From CAIKMD01 sp963729935 (GTDB lineage: Bacteria; Pseudomonadota; Alphaproteobacteria; ATCC43930; CGMCC-115725), in assembly GCA_963729935.1 (NCBI GenBank), contig CAVSPW010000002.1:1054001-1118000 (forward strand): 64,000 bases of DNA, written 5' to 3'. This document shows, in pieces, positions 36,175 through 45,868 of this stretch (the stretch's first letter is position 1; the number at the start of each line of letters is the position of its first letter). The position numbers and the translations under genes are program-made. The notes beneath the pieces are model-generated. The model was not told the origin of the DNA. It did no database searches and saw nothing but the letters and a program-made list of their open reading frames with translations.

Positions 36175-37488
36175 TCAAACCGGGCCGGGTTTGCCCACGT
36201 CGCCGAGATATTGCCGGGCCAGAACCTTGCCTTCCTCGACCGCCGGCTGGTTGAAGGCGTCGACCCCCAGGAGATCGGCGGCGATGATGGTCTCGAGCAT
36301 GAAATGCATCAGCAGCGCGCCGAGACCAGGCGCGTCGAGCCGCTCCAGATGAAGGAGCCGCGTCGGCCTTCCATTGCGAATGAGACTTTGCGCCGTCGCG
36401 CGCTGCTCGGCATCGAGAAGATCCCCCATGCGCTTGCCGGCAAGGTAGGCGAGCTCCGGATCGGCGGCGAGATCCGGCACGACCACCCCGCCCGCGCCCG
36501 CAGCCGCGCCGGTCACGAGGGTGAACATCTTGTCGCTCGGGCCGGCGAGATAGAGCTGCAGCTGACTGTGCTGGTCGACCGTGCCCATGGCGCGAATGGG
36601 CGTCGTGCCCTTGCCGTCCTTGCCGAGGCTTTCCGCCCAAAGCTGGCGGAACCACAGGCCGAAATGCGCGAGCCGATCGATATAGGGCATGATCACCGTG
36701 GTGCCGATGCCGCGCGCTTCGGCAAGCGCGACCGAAATACAGGCGCCCAAGGCCGGGGCGCTTTCGCGCGGCGAGGATGCCGCAAGCGTCGCGTCGAGCA
36801 CCGCGCCGGCGCCTTGGCGCAAGGCCGCGACATCGATGCCGGCGAGCATCGCCGGCAACAGCCCGACATTGGACAGCACCGAATAGCGGCCGCCGATCCC
36901 CGGATCGTGATCGAGGATCGTCATGCCGAGCCGGCTCGCGAGCCGCCGCAAGACGTTGTCGCGCGGCTCGGTGACGGCGATGGCATGCCTGGCGAGGCTG
37001 TCGGCCGGCACGAAGCGGCGCAGCCAATCGATCGAGACGACGAATTGCGTCAAGGTCTCGGCGGTGCCGCCCGATTTCGAGATCGCGACCACGCCGGTGC
37101 GCGGCGGATCGAGCGCGGCAAACAAGGAGTCGAAGCTCGCCGGATCGATATTGTCCATGAAATGGAGGCGCGGCAACTTGCGCGGATCGCCGAGTGCGCA
37201 CAAGGTTTGTCCGCCCAGGCTCGAGCCGCCGGTTCCCAAGATCAGAACGTCGCGAAATTTCTGGCGCGGGGCGGCCCGAAACCCTTGCAGCGCGCGCCGG
37301 AGCGCGGCGACATCGTCGCGGCGGCGCGGGAGGCGCAGCAACGGCAGGCTGCCATCCTCATAGCGGCGGCGCAGCGCGGCCAGCGCCGGCGCGGCGCGCC
37401 CCACCATTGCCTCGAGCGCGGCCGGATCGAGGCCGCGCGGTCCGACCGTCTCGGCCAAGCAGCCGGAAATATCCTGGCGATAGGTCAG
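36175..37488 (-). CDS. pgi: Glucose-6-phosphate isomerase
   Basis: Interconverts glucose-6-phosphate and fructose-6-phosphate. The protein carries LILGTGGSSLGGQTL, VVAISKSGGTAETL, the VTEPRDNVLRRLA block and DQHSQLQLYLAGP, characteristic of the shorter SIS-domain PGI. The start is ambiguous. CTG at 37488, six bases after the M16 protease stop, gives the sequence LTYRQDISGCLAE, which reads as a natural N-terminus. TTG at 37458 would remove it and leave 427 residues. I chose the CTG on protein grounds. Confidence 0.93.
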   Translation of the reverse strand: MTYRQDISGCLAETVGPRGLDPAALEAMVGRAAPALAALRRRYEDGSLPLLRLPRRRDDVAALRRALQGFRAAPRQKFRDVLILGTGGSSLGGQTLCALGDPRKLPRLHFMDNIDPASFDSLFAALDPPRTGVVAISKSGGTAETLTQFVVSIDWLRRFVPADSLARHAIAVTEPRDNVLRRLASRLGMTILDHDPGIGGRYSVLSNVGLLPAMLAGIDVAALRQGAGAVLDATLAASSPRESAPALGACISVALAEARGIGTTVIMPYIDRLAHFGLWFRQLWAESLGKDGKGTTPIRAMGTVDQHSQLQLYLAGPSDKMFTLVTGAAAGAGGVVVPDLAADPELAYLAGKRMGDLLDAEQRATAQSLIRNGRPTRLLHLERLDAPGLGALLMHFMLETIIAADLLGVDAFNQPAVEEGKVLARQYLGDVGKPGPV

Positions 37489-37491
37489 GCT

Positions 37492-38847
37492 TCACCCGCC
37501 CGGCGCGATACGTTGCGCGTCCGAAAGATTGGCCGGCGAACCGACCACCACGAAAAACAGTCCGTCCGGATCGAGGATGCGGCGCGCGACGCGCTTGGCA
37601 TCGGCGAGCGAGACTTTCTCGATCAGCGCGTCGCGGCGATCGAGGTATTCGATGCCCAGCCGGTCGAGCTGCATCGAGACGAGAATCGACGCGATTCGCG
37701 CGGTCGAATCGAGGTTCAAGGGGAACGAGCCGGTAAGATAGGTCTTGGAGTCGGCGAGTTCCTTCGCCGTCGGGCCGGTATCATGCATGCGTCGCCATTC
37801 CCGGCGGATGAGGTCGATCGCCTGGGCCACGCGCGCGTTCTGACTCCCGACCTGGCCGAGGATGATCCCGGCATGGCGCAAAGGGTCGAGCGACGCCGAG
37901 ACCGAATAGGCAAGACCCCGCTGCTCGCGCACCTCGAGCGCGACGCGCGAGGTAAGCCCGCCCGAGCTCAGAACATTCAGGACCAGGAGCGCCGCATACC
38001 AATCGGGGTCGTCGCGCTTGATGCCGTGCTGGCCGAAGACGACCACGCTTTGCGGGACCGGCAGGTCCGAGACAACCACGGCGTTCGAGCGACGTACCGG
38101 GATGTCGCCGAGCGTATCGGGCGCGGCATGATCCGGTAACGTGCCGAAGGTCTTGTCGAGGAGCGGCTTCAGCGCGGCCGGCGTAATGTCGCCGACCACG
38201 GCGACGACGAGCGCGTCCTTGGCAAAACGCGCACGGACGAGACCGCGCATGTCGTCCGGCGTGATATGCTCGATCGATTGCGGCGTCCCGCGCGTGGAGC
38301 GGGCATAAGGCGAGCCCGCAAAGCTCATCTTCGACCACAACCGGTAGGCTATCGCGGTGGGCTGGCGCAAATCGCGGCTGAGCGAATCGAGCAGCTCGGC
38401 GCGCAGGCGCGCGACCGGCCCCGTATCGAAACGCGGCGCCGTCAACGCCAGGCGCAGGAGATCGTAGGCCGGCGCGACATTGGCGCTGAGCGTGCGCTGC
38501 CGCGCCGAGATCGTATCCTGATCGACATCGAAATCCAGCGAGGTGGTCAGGTCCTCGAGCTTGCTCTGATAGGCCGTACTGTCGAGATCGCCCGCGCCTT
38601 CATCGAGCAGAGCGGCGGTGAAGGTCGCGAGCCCGGCCTTGTCGTCGGGGTCGAGCGCCGCGCCGCCGCGAAAGGCGATGCTGGTCGAGACGACCGGGAC
38701 GCTATGATCCTCGACCAGCCAGGCGGTAATGCCGCCCGGGCTTTCGACTTTCTCGATCGTGACGGCGCGCGCATCCTGGGTGGTCATTGCGGCGAGCGCG
38801 CCCGCCAGCAACAGCGCCGGAATGACGCGCGACATGAGCCGGTTCAC
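37492..38847 (-). CDS. M16 family peptidase-like protein, non-catalytic subunit
   Basis: A 451-residue exported member of the pitrilysin/mitochondrial processing peptidase family with a signal peptide (RVIPALLLAGALAAMTTQDARA). The zinc motif HxxEH is absent: the equivalent place reads LATFTAALLDEGAG. The C-terminal M16 domain is normal, with REQRGLAYSVSA. It is therefore the probable regulatory partner of the upstream catalytic M16 protein, like the alpha subunit of processing peptidase. Its start overlaps the stop of that gene by four bases. Confidence 0.92.
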   Translation of the reverse strand: MNRLMSRVIPALLLAGALAAMTTQDARAVTIEKVESPGGITAWLVEDHSVPVVSTSIAFRGGAALDPDDKAGLATFTAALLDEGAGDLDSTAYQSKLEDLTTSLDFDVDQDTISARQRTLSANVAPAYDLLRLALTAPRFDTGPVARLRAELLDSLSRDLRQPTAIAYRLWSKMSFAGSPYARSTRGTPQSIEHITPDDMRGLVRARFAKDALVVAVVGDITPAALKPLLDKTFGTLPDHAAPDTLGDIPVRRSNAVVVSDLPVPQSVVVFGQHGIKRDDPDWYAALLVLNVLSSGGLTSRVALEVREQRGLAYSVSASLDPLRHAGIILGQVGSQNARVAQAIDLIRREWRRMHDTGPTAKELADSKTYLTGSFPLNLDSTARIASILVSMQLDRLGIEYLDRRDALIEKVSLADAKRVARRILDPDGLFFVVVGSPANLSDAQRIAPGG

Positions 38848-40187
38848 GAGGTCGGCCCAGGCATCAGCACGCCGGTAACCGCGATATCGTCGCGGATGAC
38901 GAGGCGTGCCGCAGCGATGACCTGATCGAGCGTCACGGCGCCGATCCGATCCGGCCAGCTTTCGACATCGTCGAGGCTGCGGCCGACCGCGAGAGCCGCG
39001 CCGACGATGCGCGCGGGACCGGAAACGCTGTCGCGCGCATAGGCCGCGGCGGACCGCATGCGCGTCTTCGCCCGCTCGACCGCCTCGGCCGAGATGCCGC
39101 CCTCGAGCGCCGTTTTGATGATCGCATCGAGCGCGGCCTCGAAATCGGCGACCGAGACGCCGTTCTTGAGCCGCGCAGTGAAGCCGAACGTGGCAAGGTC
39201 ATAGGCGTTCGGATCGTAGGAGGCCGCCGCCGTGAGCGCCAAGGGATGATCGATGACGAGGCCTTTGTAGAGCGGCGAATCCGCGCTCCCGCCCAAGACC
39301 TCGGCCAAGACTTCCAGCGCATAGGCATACTGCTTCTCGCCGGCGCGATAGCTCGGCGCCAGGAATTCGCGCGTCCAGCTGGTTTCGGTGACGCGAGGGC
39401 TCTTCATGGTGAGGCGCGCCGCCGCCACCTTCGGCGGCTCCGCCACGCGCCGCCGCGCCGGCACGGCGCGCGCCGGAATGCCGCCATAGTATTTCTCCGC
39501 CAACGCTTTCACTTGTTCCGTCGTGACGTCGCCGCCGACCACGAGGACGGCATTGTTGGGCGCGTACCAGCGCCGATAGAACGCGCGCGCATCGGCGGTG
39601 ACGAGCCCATGCATCTCCGATTCCCAACCGATGGTCGGGATCCGGTAAGGGTGATGCAGGAAGAGCGCGGTATCGAGCTGTTCGTCGAACAGCGCCGCCG
39701 GGTTGTTGTCGATGCGCTGGCGCCGCTCTTCGAGGATGACCTCGCGCTCCGGCTTCACGACGGCGTCGCTGATCGCGAGATTGGCCATGCGATCGGCTTC
39801 GAGCTTCATCACCAGATCGAGCCGGTCGGCGGCGACATTCTGGAAATAAGCGGTGTAGTCGTGCGTCGTGAACGCGTTATCGCGCCCGCCATTCTGCGCG
39901 ACGATGCGCGAGAAGGCGCCGGGCGGCACGGTCTTGGTGCCGCGGAACATCAGATGCTCAAGGAAATGCGCGATGCCGGATTTGCCCAAGGGCTCGTCCG
40001 CCGCCCCGACCTTGTACCACACCATCTGCGTGACGATCGGCGCGCGATGATTGGGGATGACGACGACGGCGAGTCCGTTCGCCAGCGTGAATTCATGCGC
40101 TTCGAAGAGTTCGGCGCGCGCCGGCGCGGCAGCTGCCAGACCCAGCAAGATGAGACCGAGCGCCAAGCGGCGCAGCGCGAGCATCAT
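38844..40187 (-). CDS. M16 family zinc peptidase, catalytic subunit
   Basis: A 447-residue exported peptidase with a signal peptide (ALGLILLGLAAAAPARA) and the inverted zinc motif HFLEH in GIAHFLEHLMFRGTK, followed by the distant glutamate of the ERREVILEE-type block (here EREVILEERRQR). It pairs with the next gene to form a periplasmic processing-peptidase-like heterodimer. The two ATG codons at 40187 and 40184 follow a strong ribosome site (gggaggg). Confidence 0.94.
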   Translation of the reverse strand: MMLALRRLALGLILLGLAAAAPARAELFEAHEFTLANGLAVVVIPNHRAPIVTQMVWYKVGAADEPLGKSGIAHFLEHLMFRGTKTVPPGAFSRIVAQNGGRDNAFTTHDYTAYFQNVAADRLDLVMKLEADRMANLAISDAVVKPEREVILEERRQRIDNNPAALFDEQLDTALFLHHPYRIPTIGWESEMHGLVTADARAFYRRWYAPNNAVLVVGGDVTTEQVKALAEKYYGGIPARAVPARRRVAEPPKVAAARLTMKSPRVTETSWTREFLAPSYRAGEKQYAYALEVLAEVLGGSADSPLYKGLVIDHPLALTAAASYDPNAYDLATFGFTARLKNGVSVADFEAALDAIIKTALEGGISAEAVERAKTRMRSAAAYARDSVSGPARIVGAALAVGRSLDDVESWPDRIGAVTLDQVIAAARLVIRDDIAVTGVLMPGPTS

Positions 40188-40216
40188 CGCGCGCCCTCCC
40201 GTGGCGGTGGCCAAAC

Positions 40217-40825
40217 CTAGAACAACCACCCGAGCCAGGAACTCGATTTATTGGTCGTGCGCTCGAATGTCGGGGCGGCGACATCGCCCGTTGTTGTGGG
40301 CGCGGGACCGGTGGTCTTCGCCGCGCTATTCGCGAGCCTGATCCGCGACGCTTCCGCGCTCGGATTGATGAGGTCGACCGAGGGCGGCGTCGTCGGCCCC
40401 TGCCAGAAGAGGAGCTTGTCGACGAGGCTGCGCTCGAAGGGCACGCCTTCCTTTGGGTCGGTGTCGACCAGTTGCCTGATATCGGGCGGCACGTTGGCGG
40501 CCCCGGCGTCACGCAAGAGATCCGTCTCGCCCGCGCTGCGGCCTTTGGACGGGGTGGGCAGCGAGGCTTGTTGCTGATCTGCCGCGCGGAACACGCTCTC
40601 GCGCGCGATCTGGGTCGGGGAGACCTGCTCCGGCCCGTTGCCGACCCGCGGCGGGCGCAAGGAATAATCCGGCGGAATCGCCAGCGGCGCATTGGACACG
40701 ACCTGGAATTCGTCGGGAATGACCCGGGTCTTGCCGATTGCGCGGTTGAAACTGTCGCAGCCCGCCAGGGGCAGTGCTCCCGCGGCAAGGACAACAATCA
40801 ATAATGGTATCGGACGAGCCGTCAC
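40217..40825 (-). CDS. DUF3035 lipoprotein, BamF-type
   Basis: A 202-residue outer-membrane lipoprotein with signal peptide and lipobox LPLAGC (cysteine about 23). The conserved block RVIPDEFQVVSNAPLAIPPDYSLRPP-like region (about 34-59) marks DUF3035. This family includes BamF, described as an alphaproteobacterial subunit of the BAM complex with a BamC-like motif. It lies next to lspA, whose product removes lipoprotein signal peptides. The rest is low-complexity and poorly conserved. Confidence 0.85.
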   Translation of the reverse strand: MTARPIPLLIVVLAAGALPLAGCDSFNRAIGKTRVIPDEFQVVSNAPLAIPPDYSLRPPRVGNGPEQVSPTQIARESVFRAADQQQASLPTPSKGRSAGETDLLRDAGAANVPPDIRQLVDTDPKEGVPFERSLVDKLLFWQGPTTPPSVDLINPSAEASRIRLANSAAKTTGPAPTTTGDVAAPTFERTTNKSSSWLGWLF

Positions 40826-40853
40826 CTATGCGCGCTCCCTGATTTCATCCTAC

Positions 40854-41327
40854 TTAACCGCTTCTCCGCTGGCCAAGCAAGCCGTCAATCAAAAGCGCGA
40901 CCACGCCCAGGCAAATTGCCGCATCCGCGAGATTGAAGGCAAACCAATGCCATTCGCCGAGATGAAAATCGAGAAAATCGACCACGGCACCGCGATGAAG
41001 CCGATCGATGACGTTGCCGATAGCGCCGCCGATGACGAGGCCGATCCCCAGCTTGAGTTGTACGCTTTCGGCGCGCCAGAGCCATGCGATCAGACCCAGG
41101 ACGATGACGGCGGCGAGCGCCGTGAAGACGAGGGTGTTGGCCGCCGCATCATCGTTGAAAAGGCCGAAACTCATGCCACGGTTGCCGGTCAGGACGAGGT
41201 TGAAGAAGGGCGCCACCCATAGGACCGGGGGCCCGCCGGGACGCGCGGAAAAAAAATCCACCACCCAGAGCTTCGTTGCTTGATCGGCGATGGCGATCGC
41301 GGCCGCCACGCCCAGACCCAGCCACAT
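40854..41327 (-). CDS. lspA: Lipoprotein signal peptidase
   Basis: An inner-membrane aspartyl peptidase that cleaves lipoprotein signal peptides. The 157-residue protein has four helices and the two catalytic aspartates in GNVIDRLHRGAVVDFLDFH and FNLADAAICLG. NRGMSFGLFNDD matches the N-N-x-GxxFG region. ATG at 41327 lies two bases after the ileS stop, suggesting translational coupling; the ileS-lspA order is common in proteobacteria. Confidence 0.95.
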   Translation of the reverse strand: MWLGLGVAAAIAIADQATKLWVVDFFSARPGGPPVLWVAPFFNLVLTGNRGMSFGLFNDDAAANTLVFTALAAVIVLGLIAWLWRAESVQLKLGIGLVIGGAIGNVIDRLHRGAVVDFLDFHLGEWHWFAFNLADAAICLGVVALLIDGLLGQRRSG

Positions 41328-41329
41328 GG

Positions 41330-44167
41330 TCAGCTTCCCGCCCCCGCCAAGGCGTCGACCGCCTCGGCGCAGCGGCGGCAGAGATCGGGATGGGCTTCGA
41401 CGCGGCCTACTTCGGGCAGGATTTTCCAGCAGCGCTGACATTTCTCGCCCGGCGCGGGCGCGACCAGCACGCCGACGCCCGGAACATCGGGCAAGGCGAA
41501 GCTTCCGTCGGGCGGCGGCGCCGCGTGCACGGTGCCGGCCGAAGTGATGCAGATTTCGGGCAAATCGACCCCGGCGAGCGCCGCCACGAATTCCGCGCTT
41601 GCGAAGATCTCTACCGAGGCCTGGAGGCTCGACCCCAAGCGCTTTTGCGCGCGCTCCAATTCGAGCGCACCGGTGACGACGCGACGCAGCTCGCGGATTT
41701 TCTCCCATTTCGAACCGAGCGCCTCGTTGCGCCACGCGGACGGCACATCGCGGTAGCGCGACAGATGAACGCTGTTCGCCGCGTCATCGCCGTGGCGGCA
41801 AAGCCAAGCCTCTTCGGCGGTGAAGCAAAGCACCGGCGCGAGCCAGCGCACCAGACACTCGAAGATATCATCGAGCACGCTGCGCGCGGCACGCCTTGCG
41901 GGGGCGCTCGGGATGTCGCAATAGAGCGAATCCTTGCGCGTATCGAAATAGAAAGCCGAGAGATCGACGGCGCAGAAATTGTGGAGCGCCGTGAACATGG
42001 CATGGAAATCGAATTCCTGCGCGGTCTTGCGCACGATCGCGTCGAGCTCGGCCAGGCGATGCAGCACGAACCGCTCGAGCTCGGGCATGTCATCCGCGGC
42101 CACGCGCTCGGCTTCGCTGAATCCGGCAAGCGCGCCCAGGAGATAGCGCAAAGTGTTGCGCAGGCGGCGATAGACATCGGCCTGATATTTCAGGATCTCC
42201 GGCCCGATGCGCAGATCCTCGGAGTAATCAGACGCGACGACCCAGAGGCGCAGAATGTCGGCGCCGCTTTGCGATACGACATCTTGCGGCGCGACGACAT
42301 TGCCCAAGGACTTCGACATCTTGCGGCCCTGCTCGTCGAGGACGAAACCATGGGTCAACACCGCCTCGTAAGGCGCGCGGCCACGCGTGCCGCAGGATTC
42401 GAGGAGCGAGGAATGGAACCAGCCGCGATGCTGGTCCGAGCCTTCGAGATAGAGCGAGGCGGGCCATGCAAGATCGGCCCGCTGTTCCAGCACGAAACTA
42501 TGGGTCGAGCCGCTGTCGAACCAGACATCGACCACGTCTTTGACCTGCTCATAATCCGCGGGATCGCGGCCTGGCCCGAGAAAGACGGCGGGGTCGGTCG
42601 AATACCAGGCATCGGCGCCCGCTTTCTCGAAGGCATCCGCGACGCGGTCGATGACCGTCTGATCGCGCAGCGGCTCGCCCGTGCGCTTGTCGACGAAGAC
42701 GGCGATCGGCACGCCCCAGGCGCGCTGGCGCGAGATGCACCAATCGGGGCGGGTTTCGATCATCGCGCGGATGCGGTTCTGGCCCTGCGGCGGATACCAG
42801 CGCGTCGCGTCGATCGCGGCGAGCGCCTTCTTGCGCAGCTCGTTGCGCTCCATGCCGATGAACCATTGCGGCGTCGTGCGGAAGATGAGCGGCGCCTTGG
42901 AGCGCCAGGAATGCGGATAGGAATGCACGAGCGGCGCCTCGCCCAGAAGCGCGGTCGCCGCCTTCAGCGCCTCGATCACCGCCTTATTGGCATCGCCCGT
43001 TTTGCCGTTCGGCCAATAGACGTGGCGCCCGGCGAAAAGCGGCACCGACGGCAGATAGGTGCCGTCGGCGGCGACCGTCTCGGGCACGGGAATGCCGTGC
43101 TTCTGGCCGAGCTCGAAATCGTCCGCGCCATGCCCGGGCGCGATGTGCACGAAGCCGGTGCCGTCGGTCGCGGTCACGAAATCGCCCGCGAGCAAGGGCA
43201 CGTCGAAATCGTAGCCTTGGCCATGAAGCGGATGGCGGCAGACCGTGCCCGCGAGATATTTCCCCGAGACGAGCTCGACCTTGCCGCCCAGCCGCACGAT
43301 CTCGGCGAAATTCACCTCGAGCGGCGCGGCGACGACCAGCTTCTCGCCCAGCCTCGCAAGGCTGCCTTCGCGCGTCGTCTCGACCTCGATCACGACGTAA
43401 TCGAGATCGCGATTGAAGGCGATGGCGCGATTGCCGGGGAGGGTCCAGGGCGTCGTAGTCCAGATCACCACTGATGCGCCTTGCAGCGCGGGAACGCTCG
43501 GCTTCGTCACGGGAAATTTGACCCAGAGCTGGGTCGAGGTGTGGTCGTGATATTCGATCTCGGCCTCGGCGAGCGCCGTCTGCTCCACGACCGACCACAT
43601 GACCGGCTTGGCGCCGCGGAAGAGGCCGCCATTCATCAAGAACTTGCCGATCTCGCGCGCGATCTGGGCCTCGGCGGCGAATTCCATCGTGGTGTAGGGA
43701 TGCGCCCAATCGCCGATCACGCCCAGACGCTTGAACTCCTCGCGTTGCACCTCGATCCAATGCGCGGCGAAGTCACGGCACTGCTTGCGGAATTCGAGGA
43801 TCGGCACGTCGTCCTTCGAGCGCTTCTTGGCGCGGTATTCCTCTTCGATCTTCCATTCGATCGGCAGACCGTGGCAATCCCAGCCAGGCACATAGACCGC
43901 ATCCTTGCCCAGCATCTGCTGCGCGCGGTTGATGACGTCCTTCAGGATCTTGTTGAGCGCATGGCCAATATGGAGATTGCCGTTGGCGTAGGGCGGACCG
44001 TCATGGAGCACGAATTTCTCGCGGCCCTTGGAGGCGTCGCGCTGCCGCGCGAAGAGACCGATCTGCTCCCAGCGCTGCAACAGGGCGGGCTCGCGCTTGG
44101 GCAGATCGCCTCGCATCGGGAACGCGGTTTGCGGCAGGAAGACGGTCGGGCGGTAGTCAGTGGCCAT
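41330..44167 (-). CDS. ileS: Isoleucine-tRNA ligase
   Basis: A 945-residue class I synthetase. The HIGH motif is in YANGNLHIGHALNKIL, the KMSKS motif is in GRKMSKSLGN, and the editing domain includes VIWTTTPWTLPGNRAIAF. The C-terminal zinc-finger-like part has CQRCWK and CRRC. The length and zinc cysteines match the bacterial type without mupirocin-resistance features. It is the first gene of the lspA group, with a 184-base leader upstream. Confidence 0.97.
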   Translation of the reverse strand: MATDYRPTVFLPQTAFPMRGDLPKREPALLQRWEQIGLFARQRDASKGREKFVLHDGPPYANGNLHIGHALNKILKDVINRAQQMLGKDAVYVPGWDCHGLPIEWKIEEEYRAKKRSKDDVPILEFRKQCRDFAAHWIEVQREEFKRLGVIGDWAHPYTTMEFAAEAQIAREIGKFLMNGGLFRGAKPVMWSVVEQTALAEAEIEYHDHTSTQLWVKFPVTKPSVPALQGASVVIWTTTPWTLPGNRAIAFNRDLDYVVIEVETTREGSLARLGEKLVVAAPLEVNFAEIVRLGGKVELVSGKYLAGTVCRHPLHGQGYDFDVPLLAGDFVTATDGTGFVHIAPGHGADDFELGQKHGIPVPETVAADGTYLPSVPLFAGRHVYWPNGKTGDANKAVIEALKAATALLGEAPLVHSYPHSWRSKAPLIFRTTPQWFIGMERNELRKKALAAIDATRWYPPQGQNRIRAMIETRPDWCISRQRAWGVPIAVFVDKRTGEPLRDQTVIDRVADAFEKAGADAWYSTDPAVFLGPGRDPADYEQVKDVVDVWFDSGSTHSFVLEQRADLAWPASLYLEGSDQHRGWFHSSLLESCGTRGRAPYEAVLTHGFVLDEQGRKMSKSLGNVVAPQDVVSQSGADILRLWVVASDYSEDLRIGPEILKYQADVYRRLRNTLRYLLGALAGFSEAERVAADDMPELERFVLHRLAELDAIVRKTAQEFDFHAMFTALHNFCAVDLSAFYFDTRKDSLYCDIPSAPARRAARSVLDDIFECLVRWLAPVLCFTAEEAWLCRHGDDAANSVHLSRYRDVPSAWRNEALGSKWEKIRELRRVVTGALELERAQKRLGSSLQASVEIFASAEFVAALAGVDLPEICITSAGTVHAAPPPDGSFALPDVPGVGVLVAPAPGEKCQRCWKILPEVGRVEAHPDLCRRCAEAVDALAGAGS

Positions 44168-44254
44168 GGCGTGTCGGTTCTCGGAAAGCGGCGTCGCCGG
44201 TCATGTCATTCGGTGACGGGCGGCAGCGCGGAAATGTGCAAAGGGCGATATATC

Positions 44255-44276
44255 CCGGTCCCCAATCGAGGACCGG
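44255..44276. promoter_or_regulatory. Stem-loop upstream of ileS
   Basis: CCGGTCC (44255-44261) and GGACCGG (44270-44276) form a perfect 7-base stem with an 8-base loop, about 90 bases before the ileS start and close to the end of ribF on the same strand. It has no T-run. It may be a processing or attenuation structure; a T-box is not supported. Confidence 0.3.
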
Positions 44277-44351
44277 CTAGCTAATTCGCGCGATTTGCTG
44301 CCGCTGAGCCATAACCATGGCGCGAAAGATAGGTGGCGAAGCCCCGAATTG

Positions 44352-45302
44352 TCAATTGGAGGGCCGATTTGCCGTCAAGACCGCGCGGGCTTGCCGGCAA
44401 TCCGCGGCGATCTGCGCCTTCAGCGCATCGAGCCCGTCGAAACGCTGCTCGGGACGCAAATGCTCGAGCATCGCGACGCGCAGATGCTTGCCATAGAGGT
44501 CGCCGTCGAAATCGAAGAGATGGGCCTCGAGGCGCAAATCCTTGCCGCCGACGGTCGGGCGCCAGCCGAGATTGGCGGCGCCATCGAACCAGCGCGTCGT
44601 CCCGCCTTCCTCCACGCCGACGCGGACCGCATAGACCCCCGCCGCCGGCCGCAGATAATCAGCGAGTTCAATATTGGCCGTCGGGAAACCGATGGTGCGG
44701 CCGAGGCGATCGCCGGTCTCGACCCTGCCCTCGATCTCCCAGGCGCGGCCCAGCAACGACGTGGCGTCGCGCGGGCGCCCGGCGATCAGATGCTCGCGGA
44801 TTTGGGTCGAGGAATAGACGATGCCCCCGGGACCCGTGACCGGCGCGATCACGTTGACCCCGAAGCCATGTTTTTTCGCTTGAGCATCCAGGAGTTCGGG
44901 CGTGCCGCGGCGCTTGTTGCCGAAGACGAAATCATAGCCGACCACCACCGCATGAACGCCAAGGCCTTCGACCAGCACCTCGGCGATGAATTCCTCGGCG
45001 CTCTTCTTGGCGAAATCGAGATCGAAATGAAGCGTGAACAGGCAGTCGACGCCGAGACCCTCGAGCGCTCGCGATTTGGCGCGAAAGGGCGTCAAGCGAA
45101 AGGGCGGCGCTCCCGGTTGAAAAATGCTGCGCGGGTGAGGCTCGAAGGTCAATACCGCGAAGGGAGCCGAAGCAGCCCCCGCGGCCTTCTTTGCCGCACC
45201 GATCACGGCCTGATGACCGCGATGAACGCCGTCGAAATTGCCGACCGCGACCACGGCGCCGCGCTCGCTTCCGGTGGCGCTGGTATGGCGGAAAATGCGC
45301 AT
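44352..45302 (-). CDS. ribF: Bifunctional riboflavin kinase/FMN adenylyltransferase
   Basis: Makes FMN and FAD from riboflavin. The 316-residue protein has the nucleotidyltransferase motif VAVGNFDGVHRGHQAVI, the VVVGYDFVFGNKRRGT block, SSTQIREHLIAGRP, then the kinase domain GRTIGFPTANIEL and PAAGVYAVRV. ATG at 45302 is chosen because the family N-terminus starts close to it; the frame remains open into the neighbouring maoC gene. It is 11 bases from the MaoC gene on the same strand. Confidence 0.95.
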   Translation of the reverse strand: MRIFRHTSATGSERGAVVAVGNFDGVHRGHQAVIGAAKKAAGAASAPFAVLTFEPHPRSIFQPGAPPFRLTPFRAKSRALEGLGVDCLFTLHFDLDFAKKSAEEFIAEVLVEGLGVHAVVVGYDFVFGNKRRGTPELLDAQAKKHGFGVNVIAPVTGPGGIVYSSTQIREHLIAGRPRDATSLLGRAWEIEGRVETGDRLGRTIGFPTANIELADYLRPAAGVYAVRVGVEEGGTTRWFDGAANLGWRPTVGGKDLRLEAHLFDFDGDLYGKHLRVAMLEHLRPEQRFDGLDALKAQIAADCRQARAVLTANRPSN

Positions 45303-45313
45303 TCGCCCTTCGT

Positions 45314-45742
45314 CTATTGCGGCGCCAGCACGGTGGCCTCGCCGTCGAGCACGACGGTCTCGCCGACGCGACATTGCGTCTTCAAGATCGCGCGGCCCTT
45401 GTCGGGGATCACCTCGCTCACCGTCACCCGTGCCTCGACCTTGTCCCCCAGACGCACCGGCGCCTTGAAGCTCAAGGTCTGGCCCAAATAGACGGTCCCG
45501 GGTCCGGGAAGCTTCGCCGCCAGCACGGTCGAAATGAAGCTCGCCACCAGGAGCCCGTGGGCGATGCGTCCCTTGAAGCGCGTGGTCTTCGCATAATCCT
45601 CGTCGAGATGCACCGGATTGTGGTCGCCCGAGAGCGCGGCGAAAGCCTCGACATCTTGCGCCGTCACGACATGCTCATGGGTCGCGGTCATGCCCACCGA
45701 GAGCTCGTTGATCGTGTAGCCGCGACCTGGAATCCCGCTCAT
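45314..45742 (-). CDS. MaoC-family (R)-specific enoyl-CoA hydratase-like protein
   Basis: A 142-residue hotdog-fold hydratase. The catalytic signature is SGDHNPVHLDEDYAKTT followed by RIAHGLLVAS, with catalytic Asp and His, as in PhaJ-type hydratases. Such enzymes hydrate trans-2-enoyl-CoA to (R)-3-hydroxyacyl-CoA. No polyhydroxyalkanoate genes are present in the window, so pathway is open. The ATG at 45742 has gaggtgcgag upstream; ATG at 45760 is possible. Confidence 0.88.
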   Translation of the reverse strand: MSGIPGRGYTINELSVGMTATHEHVVTAQDVEAFAALSGDHNPVHLDEDYAKTTRFKGRIAHGLLVASFISTVLAAKLPGPGTVYLGQTLSFKAPVRLGDKVEARVTVSEVIPDKGRAILKTQCRVGETVVLDGEATVLAPQ

Positions 45743-45868
45743 CTCGCACCTCGATCCCACCGATGATGGCGCCGGACCTTAACACGAAGGGGTGCAACCA
45801 CAAGCCGGGCCTTCCACCGCCAGGGCCGCGTCGTTACTCTGCGCCGGCTGGAACAAAGGGATCTTTCG

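Noticed and set aside
36097..38139. Open frame of 680 codons on the plus strand
   Set aside because: It is antisense to pgi and the M16 gene and Arg/Ala/Glu-rich with no family motifs. Long antisense frames are expected from GC-rich codon bias.
41276..43474. Open frame of 732 codons on the plus strand
   Set aside because: Antisense to ileS, whose HIGH and KMSKS motifs are intact; composition is that of a shadow frame.
44168..44351. T-box or other riboswitch before ileS
   Set aside because: Only one 7-base stem is present; no T-box sequence (AGGGUGG-type) or antiterminator seen, and T-boxes are rare outside Gram-positives.
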